From NCBI RefSeq assembly GCF_025143365.1, contig NZ_JALXPE010000026.1:1-55359 (forward strand): DNA of 55,359 nucleotides, read 5' to 3'. Position numbers and translations under genes: made by a program. This DNA is from Microbacterium sp. p3-SID336. Lineage in GTDB: Bacteria; Actinomycetota; Actinomycetes; Actinomycetales; Microbacteriaceae. Positions 43,645-50,386 of this stretch are shown piece by piece; position 1 is the first letter of the stretch; each line of letters begins with the position of its first letter. The notes beneath the pieces were generated by a model. It saw only the letters and a program-made list of their open reading frames with translations. It did no database searches and was not told where the DNA came from.

Positions 43645-45120
43645 TCAGCCGACCAGCTGGACGAATCGCGGATCCAGCTCGTCGAACGTGCGGATGGTGC
43701 GACCGTCGTCGACGTCGATCTCGTGCACGGCACCCGCCGCGGGATCGGTGACGTAGGCATGGGTGGCGTCGATCAGCAGGTGGATGCGGTCGCGCAGCGC
43801 GGGGTCGGCGACCGCATCCGCCAGCACGGGCTCGCTGCGGGCGAGCACCTCGCCGTCGGGCGCCAGCACACGGACGCGCCCCTCGACGTCGATGACGACC
43901 GTGCGGCTGTCGTCATCGCCGAGCGCGGCCGCGCGCACGAGCGGGGTCTGGGAGGGCAGAGCCGTCCAGGCGCGCTGGCGCACGTCGAGCAGCCAGGCCG
44001 TCCCGTCCACGGCGACCCCCGCGAGGTCAGGGCGGTCCGTGCGCCCGCTCAGGCGGCCCGGCATCGTGGAACCGGGCGGCGCGAGGATGCTCTCGCCGAC
44101 GACTGTCCCACCCACTGCGCGCGTGAACAGCACGGCACCGTCGCGGCAGGCGTACACCGCGCCGACCCGGGTCATGTCGGCATCGAGCGCTGCGACGTCG
44201 GGGCCGGCGGCGGCGGCGAGGCCGGAGGTGAGGGCGGAGGTGAGGGCGGGATCGGGGGTGAGACCGGCGGCGTCCGCGACGGGAGCACTGGCATCGGCTG
44301 CGACGGGATCGGTGAGAGCGTCGGCGTCCGCGACCGGAGCACCGGCATCGGCTGCGACGGGATCGGTGAGAGCGTCGGCGTCCGCGACCGGAGCACCGGC
44401 ATCGGCTGCGACGGGATCGGTGAGAGCACCCCCGGATTCGGCGATTCCGGCGGTGCAGAGCAGAGCGGTGGTCGAGTCGGGCACCCCGTCTGCGTCCACG
44501 ACCCGGATCGTGCCGTCGGCGGTCGGCACGAGCAGATGGTCGGCGAACGGCAAGACCGGCCCGGCGTGGGGAAGGTCGAGGCGCGGCGCTCGATCGACGC
44601 CGTCCCCGAGTTCATCGTGGACGAGCACCACGACCTCTCCGTCGTCGAGACCGAGTGCCGTCCGCTGCCCTGCAGAACCCGCGTGCGTGGCGCCCGCACC
44701 CGCCAGGGTGCCGAGCAGTCGAGGCTCTCCGCGGAAGGAGTGGGTGTGGTCGCCGTGCGGGACGGTCCACCGGGCGGTGTCGATCACCTCGACGGCGGCG
44801 GCGGCTCCCGAACCGCGAGTGCGGAAGACGAGGCGCCCGTCCCCGGTCACTGCCGTGACGTCGGCCTCGGCCGCCGCGAGAGTCCGGCGCTCCTCGGTGT
44901 CGAGATCGAGAAGGGTCGCCTCGCCGTGTTCGTCGGCGATCACGAGCGCGCGGGCCGGTGAGGCCACCTCGACGGCTCCGGCCGCCCCGACCCCGTGATC
45001 ATCGGCCGCGGGGGTTCCGGAGGACACGGCCGACGGCACCGGCGCGCAGGCCGAGGCGGCGAGCGCGACGGCGAGCGCGGAGGGGAGCAGGGCAGCACGG
45101 CGGAGCAGCGAGAGGTTCAT
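43645..45120 (-). CDS. AztD-like/beta-propeller lipoprotein with internal repeat
   Basis: The protein has 491 residues: a signal peptide with a poor lipobox (AASAC, Cys25), then repeated propeller-like strands (ALVIADEHGEATLLDLDTEE, FADHLLVPTADGTIRVVDAD). His-rich spots include WTVPHGDHTHSF. An inserted 18-residue repeat ALTDPVAADAGAPVADAD (nearly three copies) interrupts the propeller. It starts the zinc-chaperone pair behind a Zur-like box. It is more divergent from AztD than its neighbour and may have another metal-linked role. Confidence 0.65.
   Translation of the reverse strand: MNLSLLRRAALLPSALAVALAASACAPVPSAVSSGTPAADDHGVGAAGAVEVASPARALVIADEHGEATLLDLDTEERRTLAAAEADVTAVTGDGRLVFRTRGSGAAAAVEVIDTARWTVPHGDHTHSFRGEPRLLGTLAGAGATHAGSAGQRTALGLDDGEVVVLVHDELGDGVDRAPRLDLPHAGPVLPFADHLLVPTADGTIRVVDADGVPDSTTALLCTAGIAESGGALTDPVAADAGAPVADADALTDPVAADAGAPVADADALTDPVAADASAPVADAAGLTPDPALTSALTSGLAAAAGPDVAALDADMTRVGAVYACRDGAVLFTRAVGGTVVGESILAPPGSTMPGRLSGRTDRPDLAGVAVDGTAWLLDVRQRAWTALPSQTPLVRAAALGDDDSRTVVIDVEGRVRVLAPDGEVLARSEPVLADAVADPALRDRIHLLIDATHAYVTDPAAGAVHEIDVDDGRTIRTFDELDPRFVQLVG
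44291..44427. repeat. 54-bp in-frame tandem repeat
   Basis: A 54-bp unit starts at 44291, 44345 and 44399, with two full copies and about 29 bases of a third. It encodes an 18-residue Ala/Asp/Pro repeat in the AztD-like lipoprotein. Confidence 0.9.
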
Positions 45121-45129
45121 GTTCCTGCC

Positions 45130-45158
45130 ACCTTATTGATAACGATTCTCAATCTCAA
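45130..45158 (-). promoter_or_regulatory. Promoter with Zur-like box upstream of the zinc-chaperone pair
   Basis: On the minus strand TTGAGA (45153-45158), 17 bases, TAAGGT (45130-45135). The spacer holds TGATAACGATTCTCA (45137-45151, plus strand), close to the mycobacterial Zur consensus with its AACGATT core. Zinc-bound Zur would block this promoter. Confidence 0.7.
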
Positions 45159-45186
45159 GCGCGCCGACAACGTCCCTCGCCCGGCG

Positions 45187-45192
45187 TAGGGT
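45187..45192 (+). promoter_or_regulatory. -10 element TAGGGT of the M4 peptidase gene
   Basis: TAGGGT, six bases, then ATG at 45199. The Zur-like box lies about 36 bases further upstream and might also affect this gene. Confidence 0.5.
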
Positions 45193-45198
45193 CGCAGC

Positions 45199-46269
45199 AT
45201 GAGCAGCGCAGAGCACTTCCCCCGTTATGGCGTCGTCCCCTCGTACCTGCTCGCGCGGCTGGCCGCCTCCGGGCGGTTCCCCAAGGCGGCCGCAGCCGCC
45301 CGCCAGACGCTCACAGCGGGCCGTCCGCCGTTCCGCGCCCGCATCGACCTCTCCATCGACGCCAACGGCGACCTCGTCGCCCAGCTCTCTGACGCCCCGA
45401 ACCGCACGATCAGCGATGCCGGCAACACCCAGCAGCTGCCGGGAGCGGTCGTCCGCACGGAAGACGACGACCCGGTGCACGACACGGCGGTCAATCAGGC
45501 CTTCGACGGCCTCGGCGCCACGTTCGAGATGCTGCTGGCGGCGTTCGGCCGCAACTCCCTCGACGATGCCGGCGCGCCGCTCGACGCCACGGTCCACTAC
45601 GGCGTCGACTACGACAACGCCTTCTGGGACGGCGAGCGCATGGTGTTCGGCGACGGCGACGGCGAGGTGTTCCAGAGGTTCACCGGCTCCCTCACCGTGA
45701 TCGGGCACGAGCTCGCCCACGGGGTCGTGCAGCACACCGCCGACCTGGAGTACCAGGGGCAGCCCGGTGCGCTGAACGAGTCGATCGCCGATGTGCTCGG
45801 CGCCCTCACCGAGCAGTACGCGCTCGGGCAGACCGCCGACCGTGCGAGCTGGCTCATCGGGGCGGAGATCTTCACCGACGCGGTCGAGGGCTCCGCGCTG
45901 CGCTCCATGATCGCGCCGGGCACCGCCTACGACGACGACGAGCTCGGGAAGGACCCGCAGCCCGACCACATGAGCGGCTTCGTCCGGACGACGGAGGACA
46001 ACGGCGGGGTGCACATCAACTCCGGCATCCCCAACCGCGCGTTCGCCCTCTTCGCCCGCGACCTCGGCGGCAACGCGTGGGAGCGCGCGGGCACGGTCTG
46101 GTACCGGGCGCTCACCGGCGGGCTGTCCCGCACCGCCACGTTCACGCAGTTCGCCGACGCCACGCTCGCGGCGGCGGCAACGGTGGACGCCGAGACCGAG
46201 GCGGCGGCTCGACGCGCGTGGACCGCCGTGGGAGTCTATGAGGGTGACCGACTCCCCTCCACCGACTGA
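45199..46269 (+). CDS. M4-family metallopeptidase (protealysin/thermolysin-like)
   Basis: The protein has 356 residues. Zinc motif HELAH (170-174), downstream zinc ligand NESIAD (193-198) and the catalytic-His block GGVHINSGIPNRAF. A short propeptide-like N-terminus (YGVVPSYLLARLAASG) is of the protealysin type, and there is no signal peptide. Protealysin-like M4 peptidases are cytoplasmic or non-classically released. It overlaps the emfourin inhibitor gene by 32 bases. Confidence 0.92.
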   Translation: MSSAEHFPRYGVVPSYLLARLAASGRFPKAAAAARQTLTAGRPPFRARIDLSIDANGDLVAQLSDAPNRTISDAGNTQQLPGAVVRTEDDDPVHDTAVNQAFDGLGATFEMLLAAFGRNSLDDAGAPLDATVHYGVDYDNAFWDGERMVFGDGDGEVFQRFTGSLTVIGHELAHGVVQHTADLEYQGQPGALNESIADVLGALTEQYALGQTADRASWLIGAEIFTDAVEGSALRSMIAPGTAYDDDELGKDPQPDHMSGFVRTTEDNGGVHINSGIPNRAFALFARDLGGNAWERAGTVWYRALTGGLSRTATFTQFADATLAAAATVDAETEAAARRAWTAVGVYEGDRLPSTD

Positions 46270-46549
46270 CGCGCGAGTGGTGATCGCGGTGGTCCGCTCG
46301 GGCGGCATCGCCGGGATCCGTCGCCAGTGGCGCGTGGAGGCCGAGCAGCCCGATGCCGACGAGTGGATCGACCTGATCGACCGCTGCCCGTGGGATGCCG
46401 AGCCCGATGAGAGCCGCGGCGCCGACCGCTTCGTCTGGAGCATCCGCGCGCGCACCCCCTCCGAGCGGCGGGAGCGGGAACTGCCCGACTCCGCGATCGA
46501 CGGCCCCTGGCGCACCCTCGTCGACGCCGTACGGCAGGCATCGCGCTGA
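46238..46549 (+). CDS. Emfourin-type inhibitor of M4 peptidase
   Basis: The protein has 103 residues: VVIAVVRSGGIAGIRRQWRV, then FVWSIRARTPSERRERELPD and GPWRTLVDAVRQA. This matches emfourin, the intracellular protein inhibitor encoded next to protealysin-like peptidases. It begins inside the peptidase gene in another frame, with GGAG just before the ATG, so the two are made together. Confidence 0.85.
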   Translation: MRVTDSPPPTDARVVIAVVRSGGIAGIRRQWRVEAEQPDADEWIDLIDRCPWDAEPDESRGADRFVWSIRARTPSERRERELPDSAIDGPWRTLVDAVRQASR

Positions 46550-46899
46550 GCCCCCTCCCCGACGCGTGAGTGCGCGCCCTGGAGCAGCACCCACGCCGCA
46601 GATCCAGCCCCGCGTCGCGCGTCCCCGCCACATCTCCGCGACATCGACGCGACAGTGCGACCTCGACGCGACTCCGCGACATCGACGCGACTCCGCGACC
46701 TCGACGCGACAGTGCGACCTCGACGCGACTCCGCGACCTCGACGAGCACGGGTGCACGGTCGCAGATACGGCCCCGCGTCGCACGCACCCGACTCATGCG
46801 TGCGACCCCGACGCAACAGTGCGACCTCGATCAGCACGCGCCCCAGAGAATCCGGTGGAATCGGACGCAGACGGCGGCGCGGGGGTCATGATGGAGGGC
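46550..46899. other. Non-coding stretch with degenerate minisatellite
   Basis: I find no convincing gene in these 350 bases, although the repeat is open in several frames on both strands. It holds a 19-bp tandem array and, around it, two related longer blocks (46601-46645 and 46763-46815) that share GCCCCGCGTCGC. No promoter or terminator stands out. Confidence 0.6.
46635..46743. repeat. 19-bp tandem repeat, about 5.7 units
   Basis: Units alternate between TCCGCGACMTCGACGCGAC (M = A or C) and AGTGCGACCTCGACGCGAC, starting at 46635, 46654, 46673, 46692, 46711 and 46730. Two further degenerate units lie at about 46800-46836. Confidence 0.9.
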
Positions 46900-47127
46900 A
46901 TGGGACTCTTCCAGCAGCGACCCGAAGAAGAAGAGAAGCAGTGGGCTCTGCCTTCGGAGCCGCTCGAGCGCTCGGAGGCGGAGCAGCTCGACACCGCCCC
47001 CGCCGTCGACCCGCTCACGCTCGGCCTGGGCGCGGATGCGCCTTCTTCGGTCAGTTCGATCGTGTTCCCGGTCGCCCCGCCCGCGCCCGAGGCCGAGAGC
47101 ACGGAGAACGGCGAGCCCGAGGACTGA
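46900..47127 (+). CDS. Small acidic protein of unknown function
   Basis: The protein has 75 residues: MGLFQQRPEEEEKQWALPSE, then a Pro/Ala/Glu-rich tail ending ENGEPED. It has no membrane segment and looks disordered. GGAGG lies two to seven bases before the ATG at 46900; in-frame ATGs at 46888 and 46891 are alternatives. It precedes the RNase H gene by 52 bases. I do not recognise a family with a known role. Confidence 0.6.
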   Translation: MGLFQQRPEEEEKQWALPSEPLERSEAEQLDTAPAVDPLTLGLGADAPSSVSSIVFPVAPPAPEAESTENGEPED

Positions 47128-47167
47128 CACCGCTCCCGCCTCGCCCGGCCGCGTCCTCCCTCACCGA

Positions 47168-47173
47168 TACGGT
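47168..47173 (+). promoter_or_regulatory. -10-like TACGGT before the RNase H gene
   Basis: TACGGT is six bases before the ATG at 47180, and GGAAGG lies between, so either leaderless or normal initiation is possible. Confidence 0.4.
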
Positions 47174-47179
47174 GGAAGG

Positions 47180-48058
47180 ATGACCATCACCGCCGCCGCA
47201 GACGGCTCCGCCCTGGGCAACCCCGGCCCGAACGGCTGGGCCTGGTACATCGACGACGCCAACTGGGCGGCCGGCGGCTCCCCCCACGGCACGAACAATC
47301 AGGGCGAGCTGCGGGCGGTGCTCGAACTGCTGCGCGCGACGGCCGGCACCGACGAGAAGCTGCTGATCGAGTGCGACAGCCGGTACGTCATCGACTCCGT
47401 CACGAAGTGGATGCCGGGGTGGAAGCGCCGCGGCTGGCGGAAGTCCGACGGCGGCGCCGTGCTCAACCGCGACCTGCTGGAGGGCATCGACGAGGCGATC
47501 CGTGGCCGTGATGTCGAGTTCTCGTGGGTGAAGGGGCACGCCGGACACCCGCTGAACGAGGCGGCCGACGAGCGCGCGAATGCCGCCGCCAAGGCCTACC
47601 AGCAGGGACAGGAACCGCGCCGTGGCCCGGGCTTCACCCTCGCGACCGACGCCGGTGCCGCGGTCGCCGCCTCCGCCGCCGTCGCCGCCGGAGCCACGAA
47701 AGCCGGAGCAGCGAGCGCCGGAGCCACGAACGCCGCGAGCACCGGAGCATCCGCATCCGCCACCGCACCGACCACCGCAGGCGGCGCACCATCGACGCCG
47801 GCCGCCGCCCCTCGCACCGCACCGACGTCCACCGCCCCGGCGCCCGCTGCCGCCGCCGCGACGTCGGCAACCGCCGACTCCCCGTATGCGCTGCCGCTGT
47901 GGGCCGAGCCGTCGGACCTGCTCGACGGACTCGACGCCGCGCAGGACGACCCGATCGTGCTGCAGCTGCCACTCTCGGCCGACGAGCACGCGCGCCTGCG
48001 GGACCGTGCCGAGGCCCAGGGCGTCACGCTCGAAGAGGCTCTTCGCCGCCTGATCTGA
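47180..48058 (+). CDS. rnhA: RNase HI with Ala-rich linker and ribbon-helix-helix-like C-terminus
   Basis: The protein has 292 residues. The N-terminal domain (1-140) is RNase HI with all catalytic residues: Asp8, Glu43, Asp66, His120 and Asp130 (VKGHAGHPLNEAADERAN). It cuts RNA in RNA-DNA hybrids. About 100 residues of Ala/Thr/Pro linker follow. The last 35 residues (VLQLPLSADEHARLRDRAEA, then TLEEALRRLI) look like a strand-helix-helix of the ribbon-helix-helix type. E. coli RNase HI has only about 155 residues, so the tail is an addition, probably for nucleic-acid or protein contact. Confidence 0.88.
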   Translation: MTITAAADGSALGNPGPNGWAWYIDDANWAAGGSPHGTNNQGELRAVLELLRATAGTDEKLLIECDSRYVIDSVTKWMPGWKRRGWRKSDGGAVLNRDLLEGIDEAIRGRDVEFSWVKGHAGHPLNEAADERANAAAKAYQQGQEPRRGPGFTLATDAGAAVAASAAVAAGATKAGAASAGATNAASTGASASATAPTTAGGAPSTPAAAPRTAPTSTAPAPAAAAATSATADSPYALPLWAEPSDLLDGLDAAQDDPIVLQLPLSADEHARLRDRAEAQGVTLEEALRRLI

Positions 48059-48122
48059 CGGACGATCGCCCGCCGACGGCCGTCGTACGAGCCTGGATGC
48101 GCGTGCGCGCGGTTCGGCTCCG

Positions 48123-48128
48123 TAGACT
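48123..48128 (+). promoter_or_regulatory. -10 element TAGACT before the nine-codon leader
   Basis: TAGACT, six bases, then ATG at 48135. The spacing is the same as at other leaderless starts in this window. Confidence 0.5.
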
Positions 48129-48134
48129 CGGCGG

Positions 48135-48164
48135 ATGGCGAAAGGGACGGTGACGCAGCGGTGA
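48135..48164 (+). CDS. Nine-codon leader peptide MAKGTVTQR
   Basis: This short frame starts six bases after a -10 element and ends with TGA at 48162-48164, overlapping the GTG start of the Pr6Pr gene (GTGA). Ribosomes that load on the leaderless mRNA would end here and restart on the GTG, which has no clear ribosome site of its own. Confidence 0.5.
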   Translation: MAKGTVTQR

Positions 48165-48898
48165 AGCCCCGCACCGTCTTCGGTCTGCTCCGCCTCGGCG
48201 CGGCCGCGATCTGCCTCATCGCCCTCATCCACCGACTGAGCTGGGGGCTCGCGTCGAACACGATCGCGAGCCAGAACTTCTTCGCCTACCTCACCAATCA
48301 GTCGAACATCGCCTTCGTCGTGCTGCTGACCATCGCAGGGGTCCTGGCACTGCGTCGCGCCCGCGACCCGCGCTGGCTCACCGTGGCGCTGGCGCTCGTG
48401 CTGACCTGGACGATCACGGCGGGCCTCGTCTTCGCGATCCTCGTCTGGCAGGCGGGCGTGCGCGGCATCCGCATCGATGTGCCGTGGTCGGATCAGGTGC
48501 TGCACTTCTATCTTCCGGCGGTCACGGTCGCGGCGTGGGCCCTGGCGCCGGGGCATCGCTCGGTGCCCTGGCGCGTGGTGCCGCTGACGCTCGTATACCC
48601 CGTGTTGTGGGGGATCGCGACGTTGATCCGCGGCCCGCTGATCGGCTGGTATCCGTACTACTTCCTCGACCCCCGACAGGTGAGCGGGCCGCCGGAGTTC
48701 CTCGTGTCGTGCGCGATCGCGCTCGCGTCCTTCGCGGTGGTCGCGACCGCCCTGGTGCTCATCAGCCGGATGCCGCAGCCCCGGGCGCTGCGGGACTCCG
48801 ACTCCCGGGATCCTGAGCCGGGCGACCCGCCCGATGCGAACCGCGCGCGAGACAGCGAGGAGGGCGAGCTGGTCTCGGCGAACGCGGGTCAGAGGTAG
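48161..48898 (+). CDS. Pr6Pr-family membrane protein
   Basis: The protein has 245 residues and six membrane helices, with the family blocks FFAYLTNQSNIAFVVLLTIA, then SDQVLHFYLPAVTVAAWAL and GPLIGWYPYYFLDP. The soluble C-terminal tail is acidic (about 210-245). The family is related to FAR-17a/AIG1-like proteins, and its bacterial role is unknown. The GTG start at 48161 is set by coupling to a nine-codon leader. Its end overlaps the convergent amine oxidase gene by 10 bases. Confidence 0.85.
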   Translation: MKPRTVFGLLRLGAAAICLIALIHRLSWGLASNTIASQNFFAYLTNQSNIAFVVLLTIAGVLALRRARDPRWLTVALALVLTWTITAGLVFAILVWQAGVRGIRIDVPWSDQVLHFYLPAVTVAAWALAPGHRSVPWRVVPLTLVYPVLWGIATLIRGPLIGWYPYYFLDPRQVSGPPEFLVSCAIALASFAVVATALVLISRMPQPRALRDSDSRDPEPGDPPDANRARDSEEGELVSANAGQR

Positions 48899-50241
48899 AG
48901 CGCGAGGGACTCCAGCGCCGCATCGAGCGCCGCGTCCTCGTCGAGCTCCGCGAAGTCCGCCGCGGCGGAGCCGCCCACGATGCCCACGAGCACGTTCTCC
49001 CCGGTCGCGGGGCGGAGGTTGATCCAGGTGGGGATCAGCGCATCGGAGCCGACGGCGTGCCACACGGCTTCCTCGTTGTCCCAGAACGCCTCGTCCCACC
49101 GCAGCCACACGGTCTCGATCGCGCCCATGCCGAGCGCGGAGATCGCGCCGCGGTTGCCGAAGGGCAGCGGCGGGTCGAACTCGATGCTGCGATCCTGCAG
49201 CACACCCAGGGGCACGGTCACCACGACCCGGTCGAACGACAGCGCCTCGCCCGTGCCCAGTCGCACGCTCACTCCGGAGTCGTCGTAGGCGAGTCGCGCG
49301 ACGGGCGAGTTCAGCCCCACCTGCACCCCGTCGAGCGCGTGCTCCACGAACGGGACGAGACTGTCGCGCGTGGCCTTCGGGTCGCCCGTGGGCAGGGGCG
49401 GCGCGAACCAGCTGGAGAGCGCGGTGGCGTCGGCGCCCGTGCGAGCGGCGAGGATCTGCAGCAGCGCGGCGATGCCGGGGTCTGCGGGGTCGACGCCCGC
49501 GACGGTCAGCGCGTCGGTGACCGAGGTGTCTTCGGGGGCGGCCTGTGCGGCGGCGAGCGCTGCCGTGACGGGCTGCGGGTCGACGGGGTCGATGTCTCCG
49601 TCGGGGGTCTGCCACAGCTCACCGGCCAGGTCGACGATGCCGACGTCGCCACTGCTCAGCCGGTCGAGCACCTCCGCGTCGTCCGCGCCGAACAGCCATG
49701 CGCCGAGCTGCACCGGCAGCGGCCAGGAGTCGTCCGTCACGGATTGCACGCGGCCGCCGACGCGGTCGCGCGCCTCGAACACGGTGACCTGCATGCCGCG
49801 GTCGGCGAGCAGCGCGGCCGCCGTGGCGCCGGCCAGGCCCGCACCGACCACGGCGATCCGCTCGCCCGAGCCGGCGGGATCCATCAGCTCCTGCACGACA
49901 CGCTCTCCCGAGGCGATGGCCCCGCGGACGGTGCCTGCGGCCTCCTCGGCCGTGGCCTCTCCGGCGAAGAACACCCGGTCGTCGACGGGCCGGGCGAGGG
50001 CGGAGCGGGTCTCGGCGAGCACCCCCACGGGCATGAAGCTCGCGGCGCCCAGTGAGAACGGGTCCGTGGTCCAGGTGCTGCGGATGCTCGCGGCCGGAGC
50101 GGGCACCCCGGGCGGCGGCTCGGGTTCACGGGTGCGCGTGGCGGTGGGCGTCGGCTCGGGCTCTGGAGTGCAGGAGGCCAGAAGCACCGAGACGGCACCG
50201 GCTCCGGCGCCGAGGAGCAGGGTGCGGCGCGTGATCCTCAT
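48889..50241 (-). CDS. Flavin monoamine oxidase-family lipoprotein with circularly permuted domain order
   Basis: The protein has 450 residues. Residues 1-24 are a twin-arginine signal with lipobox LASC (Cys24). In normal amine oxidases the FAD motif comes first and the block DPFS...FFAGEAT...GTVHGA comes last. Here the last block is first: TTDPFSLG (58-65), FFAGEAT (91-97), GTVRGA (103-108). Only then comes the Rossmann motif VVGAGLAG (131-138) with FEARDRVGGR (155-164), and the protein ends at 450 with ESLALYL, exactly where the missing block would normally follow. All parts of the FAD site are present, so the enzyme is probably active outside the membrane. Confidence 0.85.
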   Translation of the reverse strand: MRITRRTLLLGAGAGAVSVLLASCTPEPEPTPTATRTREPEPPPGVPAPAASIRSTWTTDPFSLGAASFMPVGVLAETRSALARPVDDRVFFAGEATAEEAAGTVRGAIASGERVVQELMDPAGSGERIAVVGAGLAGATAAALLADRGMQVTVFEARDRVGGRVQSVTDDSWPLPVQLGAWLFGADDAEVLDRLSSGDVGIVDLAGELWQTPDGDIDPVDPQPVTAALAAAQAAPEDTSVTDALTVAGVDPADPGIAALLQILAARTGADATALSSWFAPPLPTGDPKATRDSLVPFVEHALDGVQVGLNSPVARLAYDDSGVSVRLGTGEALSFDRVVVTVPLGVLQDRSIEFDPPLPFGNRGAISALGMGAIETVWLRWDEAFWDNEEAVWHAVGSDALIPTWINLRPATGENVLVGIVGGSAAADFAELDEDAALDAALESLALYL

Positions 50242-50289
50242 GGTGTCGCCACTTTATCCCGGTTCCCGCGCCCGAGCCTCGGCGGACCT

Positions 50290-50377
50290 CGTTCACAACT
50301 CCTCAGATCCGTCCCTTCGCCTGCGCAAACCGGCCGGATCCGCGGGGATCCGGCCGGTTTCTGAGGAGTTGTGAACG
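50290..50377. repeat. Palindromic repeat element, copy 2, intergenic
   Basis: The outer arms CGTTCACAACTCCTCAG (50290-50306) and CTGAGGAGTTGTGAACG (50361-50377) are perfect 17-bp repeats. An inner 15-bp repeat AAACCGGCCGGATCC (50327-50341)/GGATCCGGCCGGTTT (50346-50360) stacks on the right arm. It shares the end sequence CGTTCACAACTC and the 88-base length with the element at 30869-30956. It lies between two same-strand genes and could act as terminator for the SRPBCC gene. Confidence 0.9.
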
Positions 50378-50386
50378 CCGTCCCGC

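Noticed and set aside
46570..46836. Arg-rich repeat proteins that can be read from the minisatellite on both strands
   Set aside because: The frames follow the 19-bp repeat rather than protein-like codon use, have no ribosome site and no known domain.
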